The notes under the pieces: generated by a model | Databases searched by the model: none | The model's input: only the letters and a program-made list of their open reading frames with translations | What the model was told of the DNA's origin: nothing | Program-made: the position numbers and the translations under genes | Shown here: positions 24,946-37,257 of the stretch, one piece after another | Layout of the letters: the number at the start of each line of letters is the position of its first letter | Numbering within the stretch: position 1 is the first letter of the stretch | From: Glycine soja | Taxonomy: Eukaryota > Streptophyta > Magnoliopsida > Fabales > Fabaceae | Length of the DNA: 64,000 nucleotides | Direction: 5' to 3' | Assembly (NCBI RefSeq): GCF_004193775.1 | Contig: NC_041019.1 | Span: 49,575,928 to 49,639,927 of the forward strand

Positions 24946-25054
24946 GTGAAAGAAAAAGGAAGAGAAAGGAGAGTAATGGCATTAGATGGTGGTGGCCAGA
25001 AGAAGAGAAAAGCAAAGAAGCATTGGATTGCTATTGCCCATTGGTGGTTCAGCG

Positions 25055-25083
25055 CTCCTCTCTCTCTCTCTCTCTCTCTCCTC
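25055..25083. repeat. (CT)n tract in the flippase leader/promoter
   Basis: An almost pure CT run of about 28 bp lies in a pyrimidine-rich zone about 490 bp upstream of the start codon. CT/GA tracts near plant transcription starts can bind GAGA-binding BBR/BPC factors; that role is inference. Confidence 0.8.
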
Positions 25084-25294
25084 GAACTCCGACGCACCCT
25101 TCCATCTCTCCCTTTCACTCCAACCCAAACCTGAATCTCTGATCCCTTCTCCCTCTCCTTTCTCTTTCCTCTCCTCCCTTTGCTGTACTACATCCCAGCC
25201 ACATTTCCTTTTCACTCCGATTTTCACCCCCAATTTTCACCAGGTACTTCATTTTCGCTCCATCATCATCATCTCTTCTTTTTTCTTTTTTACG

Positions 25295-25300
25295 ATGTAG
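25295..25300 (+). other. Minimal uORF (ATG-TAG) in the flippase leader
   Basis: An ATG directly followed by TAG. Start-stop uORFs of this type can stall ribosomes. It could instead lie in a 5'UTR intron: a possible donor CAG/GTACTT is at ~25242 and an acceptor TTCCAG at ~25373. Confidence 0.3.
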
Positions 25301-25445
25301 GGTTAACCATTTCCTTCAAATTTTGTTTCCTGATTCATTCAACAGGTTTTTAACCTTTTAATTCAATTCCAGGGAATCCACCGTTAATTTTCGCTTAACT
25401 GTTGAACTAGGTTTTTGTTTATTGTTCTTGTTGTGTCAATCGAGA

Positions 25446-25460
25446 ATGCCTCGGGGGTGA
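25446..25460 (+). other. Four-codon uORF (MPRG) in the flippase leader
   Basis: ATG-CCT-CGG-GGG-TGA lies about 110 bp before the main start. It would be translated only if the transcript starts upstream, as the leader composition suggests. Confidence 0.4.
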
Positions 25461-25547
25461 TTCCGATTCGTGTCTTAGATCTCGTTACTGTTGCGTCCGT
25501 GGATTGAATTTGGGGGGGTTTATCGATCCCTTAGCGGTGTTTATACA

Positions 25548-25571
25548 ATGTGGTTGGAGAAGTATTTATGA
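25548..25571 (+). other. Seven-codon uORF (MWLEKYL) overlapping the flippase start
   Basis: The uORF ATG at 25548 has A at -3 (ACAATGT). Its TGA stop at 25569-25571 overlaps the main ATG at 25568-25570 as ATGA. Such an overlap can set main-ORF translation by leaky scanning or termination-reinitiation. Confidence 0.5.
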
Positions 25572-28500
25572 GTTCGGATGAGTCCTTGCTTTTGGAATCG
25601 TCGGATTCTCGTCCAGTGATTCATCACCGCCGCGGGAAATCGGGTTCCCGGAGCTACCTCTCCGGCAATGGTTCCTTCTCATCTTCGGCCTTTGATGATG
25701 CTTTCGCTGAGAGCATCGTTTTGGATGTGAAGGAACGAGACGGTGGGGACGTTGTGTTGTCCAGAGATTGTAGTCTCCACACTGCAGCGTTTGGGAATAA
25801 TAGTGGTTCTGAGAGTTGTGTTGAGGCCCAGTTCCCGTGGCAGTTTCCCTTGGAATGCCCCCCGCGCGAGAGGAGCAGCTTGGCATCGTGGGGTGCAATG
25901 GAACTGGGTGATGCCGATAGCCGGAGTGTGCCATTTGAGATATCTGGAGCTTCATCCCAAGTACAGGACAGCAGGTTGAATAGTAAATCACAGAGAATTC
26001 GGCACAAAAGTGTACAATTTGATGATGCTGCCTTACATGAGGACAGTGCCAGGTTGATCCATATCAATGATCCGAGGAGGACGAATGGTAAGTATGAGTT
26101 CACTGGAAATGAGATCCGGACTAGCAGATACACCTTTGTTACCTTTTTGCCCAAGAATCTGTTCATTCAGTTTCATCGGGTGGCTTATCTGTATTTCCTT
26201 GCTATTGCTGCGCTCAATCAGCTTCCTCCACTGGCTGTGTTTGGGAGGACAGTGTCTCTTTTCCCGCTTTTGTTTGTGCTTTGTGTCACAGCTATTAAGG
26301 ATGGCTATGAGGATTGGCGGAGGCACAGGTCAGATCGCAATGAGAACAACCGGGAGTCTCTGGTGCTTCAGTCTGGTGATTTCCGATCAAAGAAATGGAA
26401 AAAAATACAAGCTGGTGAGGTTGTTAAGATCTTTGCGGATGAGACAATTCCGGCTGACATGGTCTTGTTGGGGACGAGTGATCAAAGTGGGCTTGCCTAT
26501 ATTCAGACAATGAATTTGGATGGAGAATCAAATTTGAAGACAAGGTATGCTAGGCAGGAAACAGCTATGGTAGTTGCATCCGAAGCTTGTGATGTTTTTG
26601 GTGTAATTAGATGTGAGCAACCCAACCGGAATATTTATGAGTTCACGGCCAACATGGAGTTCAATGGACTAAAGTTTTCCCTTAGCCAGTCAAACATTGT
26701 TCTGCGTGGCTGCCAACTGAAGAACACAGATTGGATAATTGGTGTTGTAGTTTATGCAGGACAAGAAACAAAAGCAATGTTGAACAGTGCAGCTTCTCCT
26801 TCCAAGAGAAGCAGACTAGAAACTTACATGAACCGAGAAACCCTTTGGTTGTCAATTTTTCTTTTTATCATGTGTTTGGTTGTGGCTGTTGGGATGGGTC
26901 TTTGGCTGGTACGGCACAAGAACCAGCTTGATACCTTGCCTTACTACAGAAAAAGATACTTCACCAATGGATCAGATAATGGAAAGAAATATAAGTATTA
27001 TGGGATACCAATGGAAGCATTTTTCTCCTTTTTGAGTTCTGTTATAGTGTTTCAGATAATGATACCAATATCTCTTTACATCACAATGGAGTTAGTTCGA
27101 TTGGGTCAGTCATATTTCATGATTGAAGACAGGGATATGTATGATGCCAGCTCTGGCTCAAGGTTTCAGTGTAGATCATTAAATATAAATGAGGATTTGG
27201 GTCAAATACGCTATGTATTTTCAGACAAGACAGGAACACTAACAGAAAACAAAATGGAATTCCAGAGGGCTAGTGTGCATGGGAAGAATTACGGGAGCTC
27301 CTTGCCTATGGTTGATAATACAGGTATTCAGTCTCCTCTTGATATTGTTATCTAAGTTTGGACTGCTTAATAATGTGGTACAGTACCATTATTTCTTACC
27401 TTGCTACTGCAGTTTTTAGTCCCTTAACAATTATTTATTGTGCAAGTCTGAGAAATGCATTCATTAGTTTTGCTTTTTGATAGCCTTGGTTTATGATAAT
27501 CCCTGTTAAGGAACTGACACTAAGGATGGAAAAAAAGTTAAGGGACTAAAAGTAAGGACAAATAAAAAGTTAAGGGACATTGACTCATCAAAATAAAGTT
27601 TAGGGACTATAAAGATAGTAAACCCTTTATTCAATTACTTATAATTGATCCTAGGATAGCCCTTGCAAAAAAGCTTTGAATATTTATAACTCTGTAGTTA
27701 TTGTATGAGAGGAAGAGCTTCCTGTGAGTTAGCTGATATTTTTCATTCCATTGTTCAATCTCTTCTTACTGGTTTGCTTATTGGATGAAATGGTTATGCT
27801 CTTCAATTATTTTTCTATTACAAACTTAGGATCAATTATATATCTTGATCTAAGGTAGAAGGTGTCATCTGTGTGAGTTCTCATCAGAAACCATTTGTAA
27901 GCTTATGATGAATTGACAAATTTGCTGGTGCATATATATCACAAGACTTTTGTTAATGATTGCAGCAGCGGAAGATGTTATTCCTAAACGGAAATGGAAG
28001 CTCAAATCTGAAATTGCAGTTGATTCTGAACTGATGACATTGTTGCAGAAAGACTCAAATAGAGAAGAAAAAATTGCTGCAAATGAGTTTTTTCTTACAT
28101 TGGCTGCTTGTAACACTGTAATCCCTATACTTAGTGATGATGGATTTTCCAGTCTTGGAACTAATGAATTAAATGAAGATACTAGACGCATTGATTACCA
28201 GGGAGAATCTCCTGATGAACAAGCTCTAGTTTCTGCAGCCTCTGCATATGGATATACTCTTTTTGAACGCACATCTGGACATATTGTTATTGACGTCAAC
28301 GGTGAGAAACTCAGGTAGATTGTGACTTCCTTTTGGTGGGGGACTACTTGTTTTACTTTGTTTTAACAATGTTTTACACACACACACACACATATTTAAT
28401 AAAATTGTATTATGTACTTGAATATTCTACTTCAGTGTTGCACTTTGTATGTAACCTAAATCATATCTAGATTATTAAATAACTTCATTATCTCTGTGGT

Positions 28501-31190
28501 ATATAGATTGGACGTATTGGGTCTGCATGAGTTTGATAGTGTGCGAAAAAGAATGTCTGTTGTTATTCGGTTTCCTGACAACGCGGTAAAGGTGTTAGTC
28601 AAAGGTGCTGATACTTCAATGTTTAGCATTTTGGAAAATGGCAGTGAGAGTAACATATGGCATGCAACTGAAAGCCATTTGAATGAATATTCTTCACAAG
28701 GTTTGCGCACTCTTGTAGTTGCCTCCAGGGATCTTTCTGATGCTGAACTTGAGGAGTGGCAAAGCAAGTATGAAGAGGCAAGCACTTCATTGACTGACAG
28801 AGCTACTAAACTACGGCAAACAGCAGCTCTTATAGAAAGCAATTTAAAGTTACTTGGAGCAACTGGAATTGAGGACAAGCTACAAGAGGGTGTACCAGAA
28901 GCAATTGAGGCTCTACGGCAAGCTGGAATCAAGGTCTGGGTTCTTACTGGTGATAAGCAAGAGACGGCAATTTCAATTGGTCTTTCTTGCAAACTTCTTA
29001 GTGGAGACATGCAGCAGATTACTATAAATGGCACTTCAGAGGTCGAATGTAGAAATCTTTTGGCCGATGCTAAAGCCAAATATGGCGTGAAACCATCAAG
29101 TGGAGGGCATCGGAATCTGAAGCACAAAACCAATGCTGGACATGGTGATCTGGATATTCCCAATGGTTCAAAGTCTTTGAGCTTTCCCAAATGGAATCCT
29201 GGAAATGAAGAAGGAACTAATGCTCCATTGGCACTCATAATTGATGGAAACAGTTTGGTTTATATTTTGGAGAAGGAACTGGAGTCAGAGGTAAAATTGT
29301 CCTTCCTCATTTGAATTTGTTGTTTGAAATATTTATGCATATTGAACATCTAAAACTTGCTTTTTCTCTCAGTGATGTAGTAGGTTAATATACCACTGCT
29401 TTAGATTGGAGTTGTTAAATAAAACTTAACGGTAAATATTTATCAGTTTCCTTTTTCCTTTCAACAGCTTTTCGACCTTGCAACTTCCTGTAGGGTTGTG
29501 CTGTGTTGTCGAGTTGCACCCTTGCAAAAGGCAGGAATTGTTGATTTGATAAAGAGCCGCACAGATGATATGACACTGGCCATAGGTGATGGTAAGTTAT
29601 TTATAATATGAAATTGCACTTAATTTGCATTTGGGTGTTGTTGTGAGGCCTGGTTGATGGTTGATAGTAATTTGTATGGCAGTCCAGGCTTCAGCTAGTG
29701 TTTCCAGATGGATTTTGATGTAAGATTTGATTTAATATGAACTTAATCTTTTTTGTTTTGATTACTTTTGACAGGGGCCAATGACGTGTCAATGATCCAA
29801 ATGGCAGATGTTGGTGTAGGGATATGTGGGCAGGAAGGGCGCCAAGCAGTGATGGCATCAGATTTTGCTATGGGACAGTTTCAGTTCTTGAAAAAATTAC
29901 TTCTGGTTCATGGGCACTGGAATTATCAGCGTGTTGGTTATTTAGTTCTGTACAACTTCTACCGCAATGCTGTCTTTGTAATGATGTTGTTTTGGTATGT
30001 ATGGTTGTCCTTGGATATCACATAAGTTACTCTTGTGTTTATATAAGTTGGTCTCTCTTTCCTTATTTCTTTTGTTATCCCCTGATGTTTCAGACATGTG
30101 GACAAAAACTTGAATTAGAAACATGTGATTTTCAATATTTGGCTATGATATTATTAATAGGCTATGTGCAGATAATTGGCAAAAGGATTTTTCCATATTT
30201 AGACGTTAACTTTTGTTATTACAACTCTTATCTTGTTATATTCTGGTGCCAATATTTCTGGAAATAATATATTTCTTCCCTCTGTATGCTATCCTTGTTG
30301 ATATGTGCAATATGGTGGGTGTATCATAAATTATGGGTTCAAAGATTGAAGTTACTTCATTTTAATAATAGTTGAAGGTTTTAATGAGATTTTGAACATT
30401 CTGATGTGTTGTGTTCCTTGTCTTTAGGTACATATTATGCACGGCTTTTTCTACAACTTCTGCTTTGACAGATTGGAGTAGTGTTTTCTATTCTGTGATA
30501 TACACATCTATACCTACTATTATTGTTGGTATTCAGGACAAGGACTTGAGTCATAGGACACTATTGCAGTATCCAAAACTGTATGGTTCAGGTCATAGGC
30601 AAGAAGCTTATAATATGCAATTATTTTGGATCACAATGATGGACACAGTATGGCAGAGCCTTGTTCTTTTCTACATCCCATTGTTCACCTATAAGGACAG
30701 TTCAATTGATATATGGAGCATGGGCAGTTTGTGGACAATTGCAGTTGTTATCCTTGTAAATGTACACCTTGCTATGGACATCAACCGTTGGGTATTAATT
30801 ACTCATGTTGCTATCTGGGGATCAATAATCATTACATATGGTTGCATGGTGGTATTGGATTCTATACCTGTCTTTCCCAATTACTGGTTAGTTATTGTGT
30901 CCTTCAATAAGTATTCTGTAATCTGTATTGTGGATGAAGCAGTACTGTAGGGTATAATATACAGCTAACCTGTCCCTTGAAATCATTGCAGGACTATTTA
31001 TCATCTGGCAAGGTCCCCTACATATTGGATAACAATTTTGCTTATAATTATTGTGGCATTGCTCCCACGCTTTACTTGCAAAGTTGTTTATCAAATTTTT
31101 TGGCCTTCGGATATTCAGATAGCCAGAGAAGCTAAGTTAATGAGAAAATGGCAAGATAATTTGCAGCCAAGGCAACAAGTTTCCAGTTAA
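25568..31190 (+). CDS. ALA1: P4-type ATPase phospholipid flippase, ALA1-like
   Basis: Seven exons, 25568-27323, 27966-28314, 28507-29290, 29468-29591, 29775-29994, 30428-30886 and 30992-31190, encode 1296 aa. P4-ATPases flip aminophospholipids to the cytosolic leaflet and in plants work with ALIS (CDC50-type) subunits. Visible landmarks: the M1-M2 region ([20 protein letters not shown]), actuator DGES at 318-321, PISL in M4, phosphorylation motif DKTGTLTEN with Asp553, TGDKQETA from 849, hinge GDGANDV at 1003-1009, and hydrophobic M5-M10 after that. The sequence tracks Arabidopsis ALA1 closely from [12 protein letters not shown] onward. The N-terminus is about 140 residues longer than the Arabidopsis form (1158 aa) and is Ser-rich and disordered-looking. 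The frame is open a few codons upstream, but without an ATG, so the first ATG at 25568 is chosen. Introns are in variable phase and all junctions fit. The symbol is given by similarity. Confidence 0.93.
27324..27965 (+). other. Intron 1 of the flippase gene, with CAGCAG tandem acceptor
   Basis: The intron runs from the GTATTC donor to TGCAG at 27965. A second CAG ends at 27968, so both acceptors preserve frame and change the protein by one Ala. A patch at about 27525-27625 repeats AAGTTAAGGGAC/AAGTTTAGGGACT words typical of dispersed legume repeats. Confidence 0.6.
28376..28392. repeat. (AC)n microsatellite in flippase intron 2
   Basis: About eight CA/AC units lie within intron 28315-28506. 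Confidence 0.8.
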
Positions 31191-31652
31191 CTTGTGTTAC
31201 TGTTCCGCGTCTTATAGAAACTACAGAAATCTCAAATGAAATGGCTTCCCTTGTATTTGTCCGTCACAATGCATTCTTATGGCAGTTGGTTGTGCAAGTG
31301 ACCAAGTAAGGGCATGTTTTCTATATTTTCTTCTCCTGTTGTTGTTATTACTATTATTATCCTCCTCATTATTATTACTATGATGATGCCTTTTTTTTTA
31401 TTCTTTCTAATATTATTTTCTGCACTAGTTTCCTTGGGCTTAGTGGTTGGCACAATCCAAGAATAACTTCCTTTTATATTGCAAATTGTCCAACACCTGT
31501 TCATATTAGTGCAGTTTTCTGAGGGCATCCGTGTCTTCATTAAAGTTGTAATTTTGAACCAGATATAGATCCAGAAAACGTCTGAGGAGGGATAGAAGGC
31601 TTAGATATGCATAATTGCATGTAGAAGTCAAAATAATGGAGTTGAAGGCTAA

Positions 31653-31655
<3 letters not shown>

Positions 31656-31698
<43 letters not shown>
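31656..31698. repeat. (AT)n microsatellite
   Basis: An uninterrupted TA run of about 42 bp, roughly 470 bp after the flippase stop codon. Confidence 0.95.
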
Positions 31699-31699
<1 letters not shown>

Positions 31700-32074
31700 T
31701 AAAGATAAAAAAATGGAGCACCCCTCCTTCCCTCTGGATCCGTATTCTGCCTTTTCCCTGAACATAAATCTGCTAATAGAGATACTAATAGATAGTTGAT
31801 TTATTGAGTGAAAAATTGTTCATTGTTGTAGAGATAATATACAACAATTAAAGCACAAGGGTTGGTACTTGGTTGAATAATGAAGTGTCACGTTTGCTCT
31901 TCTGCCCTCACCCTCCTCATTTTGTTCGTATTATGGGGTGTGAACATTGGGCATACACTAATTGTATGTGGAATAGAAAGAGGTAAGAAGTCGGATAATG
32001 GGAGTGTTTAACAGATGGGAAAGTGGTGAGAGAATAGGAGTTTATTTAAATTTGGGTCTCTTTTAGAAAGTAAT

Positions 32075-32228
32075 TGGCTTTGTCTAAGAAACTAATTGAT
32101 TTTATTTAAGTTTGTGCTTCTTTTCTTGGAATGATGAACAGACACTTGAACTGGCTTTGTCTAAGAAACTAATTGATTTTATTTAAGTTTGTGCTTCTTT
32201 TCTTAGAATGATGAACAAACACTTGAAC
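32075..32228. repeat. 77-bp tandem duplication
   Basis: TGGCTTTGTCTAAGAAACTA starts at 32075 and again at 32152. The two 77-bp copies differ at only a few bases, so the duplication is recent. Confidence 0.9.
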
Positions 32229-32519
32229 TAGATAAGGTCTTGTTAAACAATGAAGACGGAGAATTGTTTGTTGTTAAAGAGCTCTTGTTGCATGTTGCAA
32301 ATCAACATAAGTTACATAACTCTTATAACTGTTACGATGTATACTCAACGAAGCAGATAGATGAATCAATCTTTATAATTGGCTGGGGCTCATAGTTTTG
32401 TTTATGTAGATGGTGATAGATTTGGTGATGAATAATGAACGTCTTCCTCCAACTATGTATGCATGTTTTAATTTGGTAGGTTGTCAATAAATTATTCTGA
32501 AGGTGCACTAAATGTCGTG

Positions 32520-33646
32520 CGCATCATATAAGTGAGAAAAAAACTCCTAAGCCTGAACCTTAGGATTTTGGATTAAGGTGTGATGTCATGTTCACTTATA
32601 TGGTTGCTCACGGTCCATTGGTGTAAATCTTCCTGATATTTACCTCCTTGATTTTCCACCAATTGGTATCAAAACATGTGGAAGAGATGAAGTCTTTACA
32701 AAAGAATCAGACATGGGAGAAGGTTGAACACCACTGTTGGATGAGACTCACACTTGAGGGAGATTGTTGGAGTACAAGTGTGAGGTGAAGATCATGTGGG
32801 AATGAGAAGATTGAACACTATTGTTGGGAAAACTAGGGGGTAAATACCGGGGAGATTTACACCAATGAATCATGAATAAACATATAAGTGAATTTGACAC
32901 CACACCTTAATAAAAAAACCTTAAGGTTTAGGTTTATGGATCTTCTTCTCACTTATATAAGGTGTTCAACTTTTTCATTTATACTTGATGTGGGAAAATC
33001 GAGGGAATAAATGTCAGGAAGATTTACACCAATAGACTATGAACAACCATACAAGTGAATCTGATATCACACCTTAACCCCAAACCTTATGACTCAGGTT
33101 TATGTGTCTTGCCTTTGCTTATATGGTGTTCAATTTTCTCATCCTTACACGATGTGATACTTCACTTTACACTTATACTACAACAATCTCCCCCTCAAGT
33201 GAGTCTCATCCACATGGTAACTTCCTACTCAAGTAGAAGACATTATCATCCACAAGTATTCCATGGTGGCCATTAGAGCCCACATACTCTATATACTTGT
33301 TCCGCTGCTCCTCCCACGGGACATGTCGCCTGGATCTACCGTTAGGAAAACTTTCGATATAAAGGATCCCTAGACCAAGGATCCACCACCGTCTTCTTAC
33401 TCGTTCGAGCTAGTTACCAAGTCAAACCGTCGGCTCTAATACTAATTGTTGTACGTTTGAGCAGGAAACACTAGGGAGATTCACATCAATGGGTTAAGAG
33501 CAACCATATAAAATGAAGGTAAGATCCATAAACCTGAGTCTTAAGGTTTTGGGTTAGGGTGGGTGTCAAGTTTACTTATATGGTTGCTCATGACCTATTA
33601 ATATAAATCTCCTAAGTATTTATCCCCCTCGAATTCCCAACAGAGG
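32520..33646. mobile_element. Cluster of TRIM-like LTR retrotransposon fragments in opposing orientations
   Basis: Four copies of a ~150-200 bp LTR-like sequence are seen at ~32520-32661, 32822-32990, 32989-33185 and 33448-33643. The outer two are in one orientation and the inner two inverted. A tRNA-iMet-type primer site TTGGTATCAAAACA (32663-32676) follows the first copy, and GGCTCTAATACTAA (33432-33445), the reverse complement of such a site, precedes the fourth. Purine tracts next to TGTTG ends lie at ~32756-32765 and, on the minus strand, 33186-33198. The internal regions are only ~100-260 bp without coding capacity, as in TRIM elements. Exact ends are uncertain. Confidence 0.5.
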
Positions 33647-33649
33647 GTT

Positions 33650-36600
33650 GGATAAAATTTGCTAACAATTAATACAGCCTGGCTATAGTTCTGTTGGCCA
33701 TGTGTCTATAGGAATCTCCATTGACTCATTTTAGCTTTTGTATATTTATTGAACCTCATCTGGTTATGGATGGATTTTGTTGGATCATGGATGCCCTGTG
33801 TAAGCTTTTCTCATTTTTTCTTGTGAGTGGTTATAGGTTAGTGAAGTTCACATTCAGAAACATGTTTGCCGTCGAAGTTTTGTAACAAGCAAATGACTTG
33901 ATCACAATTGTATGTTGCAAGTTAGTGTTTTTAAAAAAAATTCATGTCATGCGTGTTTTTTGTGGTCATACAAGTGTTTGTGCTCGCACTTCCTACATGA
34001 TTAAGATGAACTGTCTAACAAAAGAAAAGATGCCCCTTTCATGTGTTCAAATTTGTCTCTGCTTGGTCATGATTTTTTCTGATCTAAACTTTCCAGATGA
34101 GTTGCTGAAGCAGATTGCAGGGGTGTAAGACAAATGCTTGGCATCCAACATAGTAATGTGCCACGGGAAAGCACATGCCAAGGCTGGCAAATAGCTTGGC
34201 TGGTTTTTCAAATGCGTCAGGTCAGGAAGGTAAATATATAGGAGATAGGAGATGAAGGTTGGAATCGGCTTAGACTCGGGTATCTGTATCTCCAGCAATT
34301 TGATGTGGGTGGAATTTTATCAGTTGCGACTTGATAATAATGATCCACGGTTTATAGAAAAAGTGTGGGAGAGTAGAGTGTAACTAAGTGTACTATAGTT
34401 ATGTAAAAATCAGGCTTGAAAAACGTCCTTTTAAAAGGAGAATCTCTCAAAGGACGACAATATGATAGGAAAGAAAATGTAATTTTCACGGTCCCTGCGT
34501 CTTTCATCTCTTCCTTCTTGCAAATCCCCCTAATATTTGAATTGAAAAAAAAAAAAATAGAAGGAAGAAAAAATTTGAACTTTTGTTTTTATAAACCAAC
34601 TTTTTTTCTTCTATCAAATATAGGATAAATGTTACGATGAAAGGTGATTTCTGCCTAATTATATTTTATATTTTTCTAATTACTTTAATCAACATTTATT
34701 TTGAAAAAAATTGCACCCTAGATTTGATGTTTCGTGTGACTCGTGTTCTTACCGTTAATAAAATTGTTAAAATTAAAAGATGCATTTTTCCTTATATTTT
34801 TAAATTTTTTTAATACATTTTTGTTTACTAATTGTGTAATTACTGTTCTTTACAAAATAGTTAAAGTGATTAAAAAATGTCAATTGCTAAAGACATTATT
34901 TAACGTATTAAAAGGAAATATTTTTATTAAACTTATTATTAGTATTTTTTTAATAATATATATTTATGGAGGTTTAAAGTGCATCTTCCTTGTCCAAAAA
35001 TATGATTAATATTACCTTACTAAAGACTGCATGACATTGCAGTGTTTATATATATATATATATATATGCTTAATTAAGTTTTTTATTTTTAGATTATTAT
35101 TTAACATTTATTTTTTTAAAGTGTTTGGAAATTTTATCCGATGTGACAAACAAAATGTGGTGTGATTTTGTCATGAATACTTTATTGTCATGTCAAGAAA
35201 TTTTAAGTAGTAATTAAAAACAATCTATTTTTTATATATAAAAAATTTAATTAAGTCAATATGAAAAATAAATTTTTAGTTAAATTATAAGAAGGAATTT
35301 TATCAAAATAAATAATTTAATTTCACATAAAATGATAAATTTTATTATTTTATTAAAATAAAAAATAAAAATGATAATCGTAAATTTAAGTTATGTTTAA
35401 AAGAAAATCTATTAAGTTAATAAGAAAAAAATGTTTCTCAAATACTTTTATTTGATCAAATATTTGTAAACTTGTCAAAAAATTAAAAAGTTAATTAAAA
35501 ATTTGATGAATATATATGTAATTTATTTTTATATAAACTTAAGAAACTTTATCCTATTTATTTTTTGAAGATAATTCCTCATTGAAAATAAGAAATACAT
35601 TAAATTAATAAGATATTTTTTTTATTGGTAGGAATAAAAAATACACTATTTGAAATTTACAATAACTCACCTATTAATTTATCATGTTTAATCAACTAAA
35701 CTAGATTAATAAAATAGTATAAAAGGTGAAATTAAAGAGTTAAGATGTATATATTTAATATCTGAACAAAACTAAAACAAAACCAACAAGATCAAATGGG
35801 AATATTTTGGGTCTAGAGAATAATGAAGAGTGATGAAAGATATAACATCTTATATATGTACATTGATCACATACTACAAAACATCAATTATATATGATTT
35901 GAATAAAATTCATTTTTTGTCAAATACCTACCAGAAAAATTTATATGTTTCAACTTACTACTTGTCGTTAATTTTCTTCTGTTAAGTGATGACGGAATAA
36001 AGAAAGTGTCACATCACTACGCTCAAATCACATTAACATGTCATTGAAGATGATAACGTAACAACGAAGTGTTCGTGACAATACATGATAACGTGACACT
36101 TCATCTAACATGTCATTACTTAATAGAAGACGACTAATAGCACGTAATAAGCTAAAACTGAAATTTTTTTCAGATACTTGATTGAAAAATAAATAAATAT
36201 TAAATAATAATATAAAAATAACCTATATTTTAAATATAAAAAACTTAATTAAACCATATATATATATATATATATATATATAAATGTGAAAAATTATTCT
36301 ATTTTTTTTTATAAAATCAAAGAACACGGATGTTCTTTAAGTCATGAGACTTTAATTATGATTCCTATCATATAATCAACGATACTAACACCAAATCCTA
36401 ACCATTAGTTTCAATTAACATGTGAGAAGACAGGGTGCGAGAGTCTTGAAGTACAGGGAGCAGAGCATGTGACTAACAAAGTTAATTTTAGATTTTATAA
36501 TTAACATGATCTAAACCCTCAGATTAAATGGTTAGGAGTTGGTGTAATTAAGTATAATGTTTTACACACGTGTAAACGATTCCTAACGCATTATCAAATA

Positions 36601-37257
36601 ATTATATAAAATTATTCAATAACATTTTTTACTATACTAAAATTTAAATCTCATAATAAAATTATATGAGATTTTATGGTTAATGAAAATATATCCTTCT
36701 GTGAATATTTATTTATTTATTTATTTCAGTAAAATTTCATTTATTATTACATTTATTCACAAAAAATGTTTAATGAATTATTATAAAACAATTACACGAA
36801 ATTATCTAATAACATTTTTTAGCATGTTAAAATTTAGACCTTGTAAAAAAAATTGTACAAAATTTTATCATTGTAATTAAACAACTTCCTCAATGTTTAT
36901 TATCTCAAGTTAAACGTACAAATCACACAAAAAAGATAAACTAAAGCATTTTTTTAAAAGAAAATCAAAATGAAGCATGAAAGACATCAGTAAGGTAAAA
37001 GAAGTCCAGCCAAGGACAACAGCCCAATAATAATATTTTTCTAAAACATGTGTGTATAAACATATATTTAAATATTTATTGACATATTCTCTAACATACA
37101 TTTAAAAATGCAAAATAATATAAAAGTACTCTAATAAATTATAAAATATAAATTTAATACTCCGTGTAAGGTACAAGACACTAAACTAATTAAAATTTAA
37201 AATAATTCTATATGTTTCAAATTTGATCAATGTACATTTATTCAATTGTTCGGAGCC
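33650..37257. other. AT-rich intergenic region
   Basis: No supported gene. Short (AT)n tracts occur at ~35046-35068 and 36258-36282, and diverged similar segments at ~36590-36665 and 36780-36860. Confidence 0.6.
36388..36545. repeat. Short inverted repeat (possible small MITE)
   Basis: ACACCAAATCCTAACCATTA at 36388-36407 is the imperfect reverse complement of AAATGGTTAGGAGTTGGTGT at 36526-36545, with ~118 bp between. No coding sequence. Confidence 0.4.

Larger units (their letters stand above)
31191..32519. other. 3' flank of the flippase gene
   Basis: Likely 3'UTR followed by intergenic DNA. It contains an (AT)n tract and a 77-bp tandem duplication, both listed separately; no gene is seen. 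Confidence 0.6.

Noticed and set aside
25550..25567. Flippase start six codons upstream of the chosen ATG
   Set aside because: The codon at 25550 is GTG, not ATG; plant nuclear genes initiate at ATG, so the start was moved to 25568.
32520..33646. A CRISPR-like or satellite array
   Set aside because: The repeats are long, in both orientations, and carry LTR primer-site and purine-tract features; this is a plant nuclear sequence.
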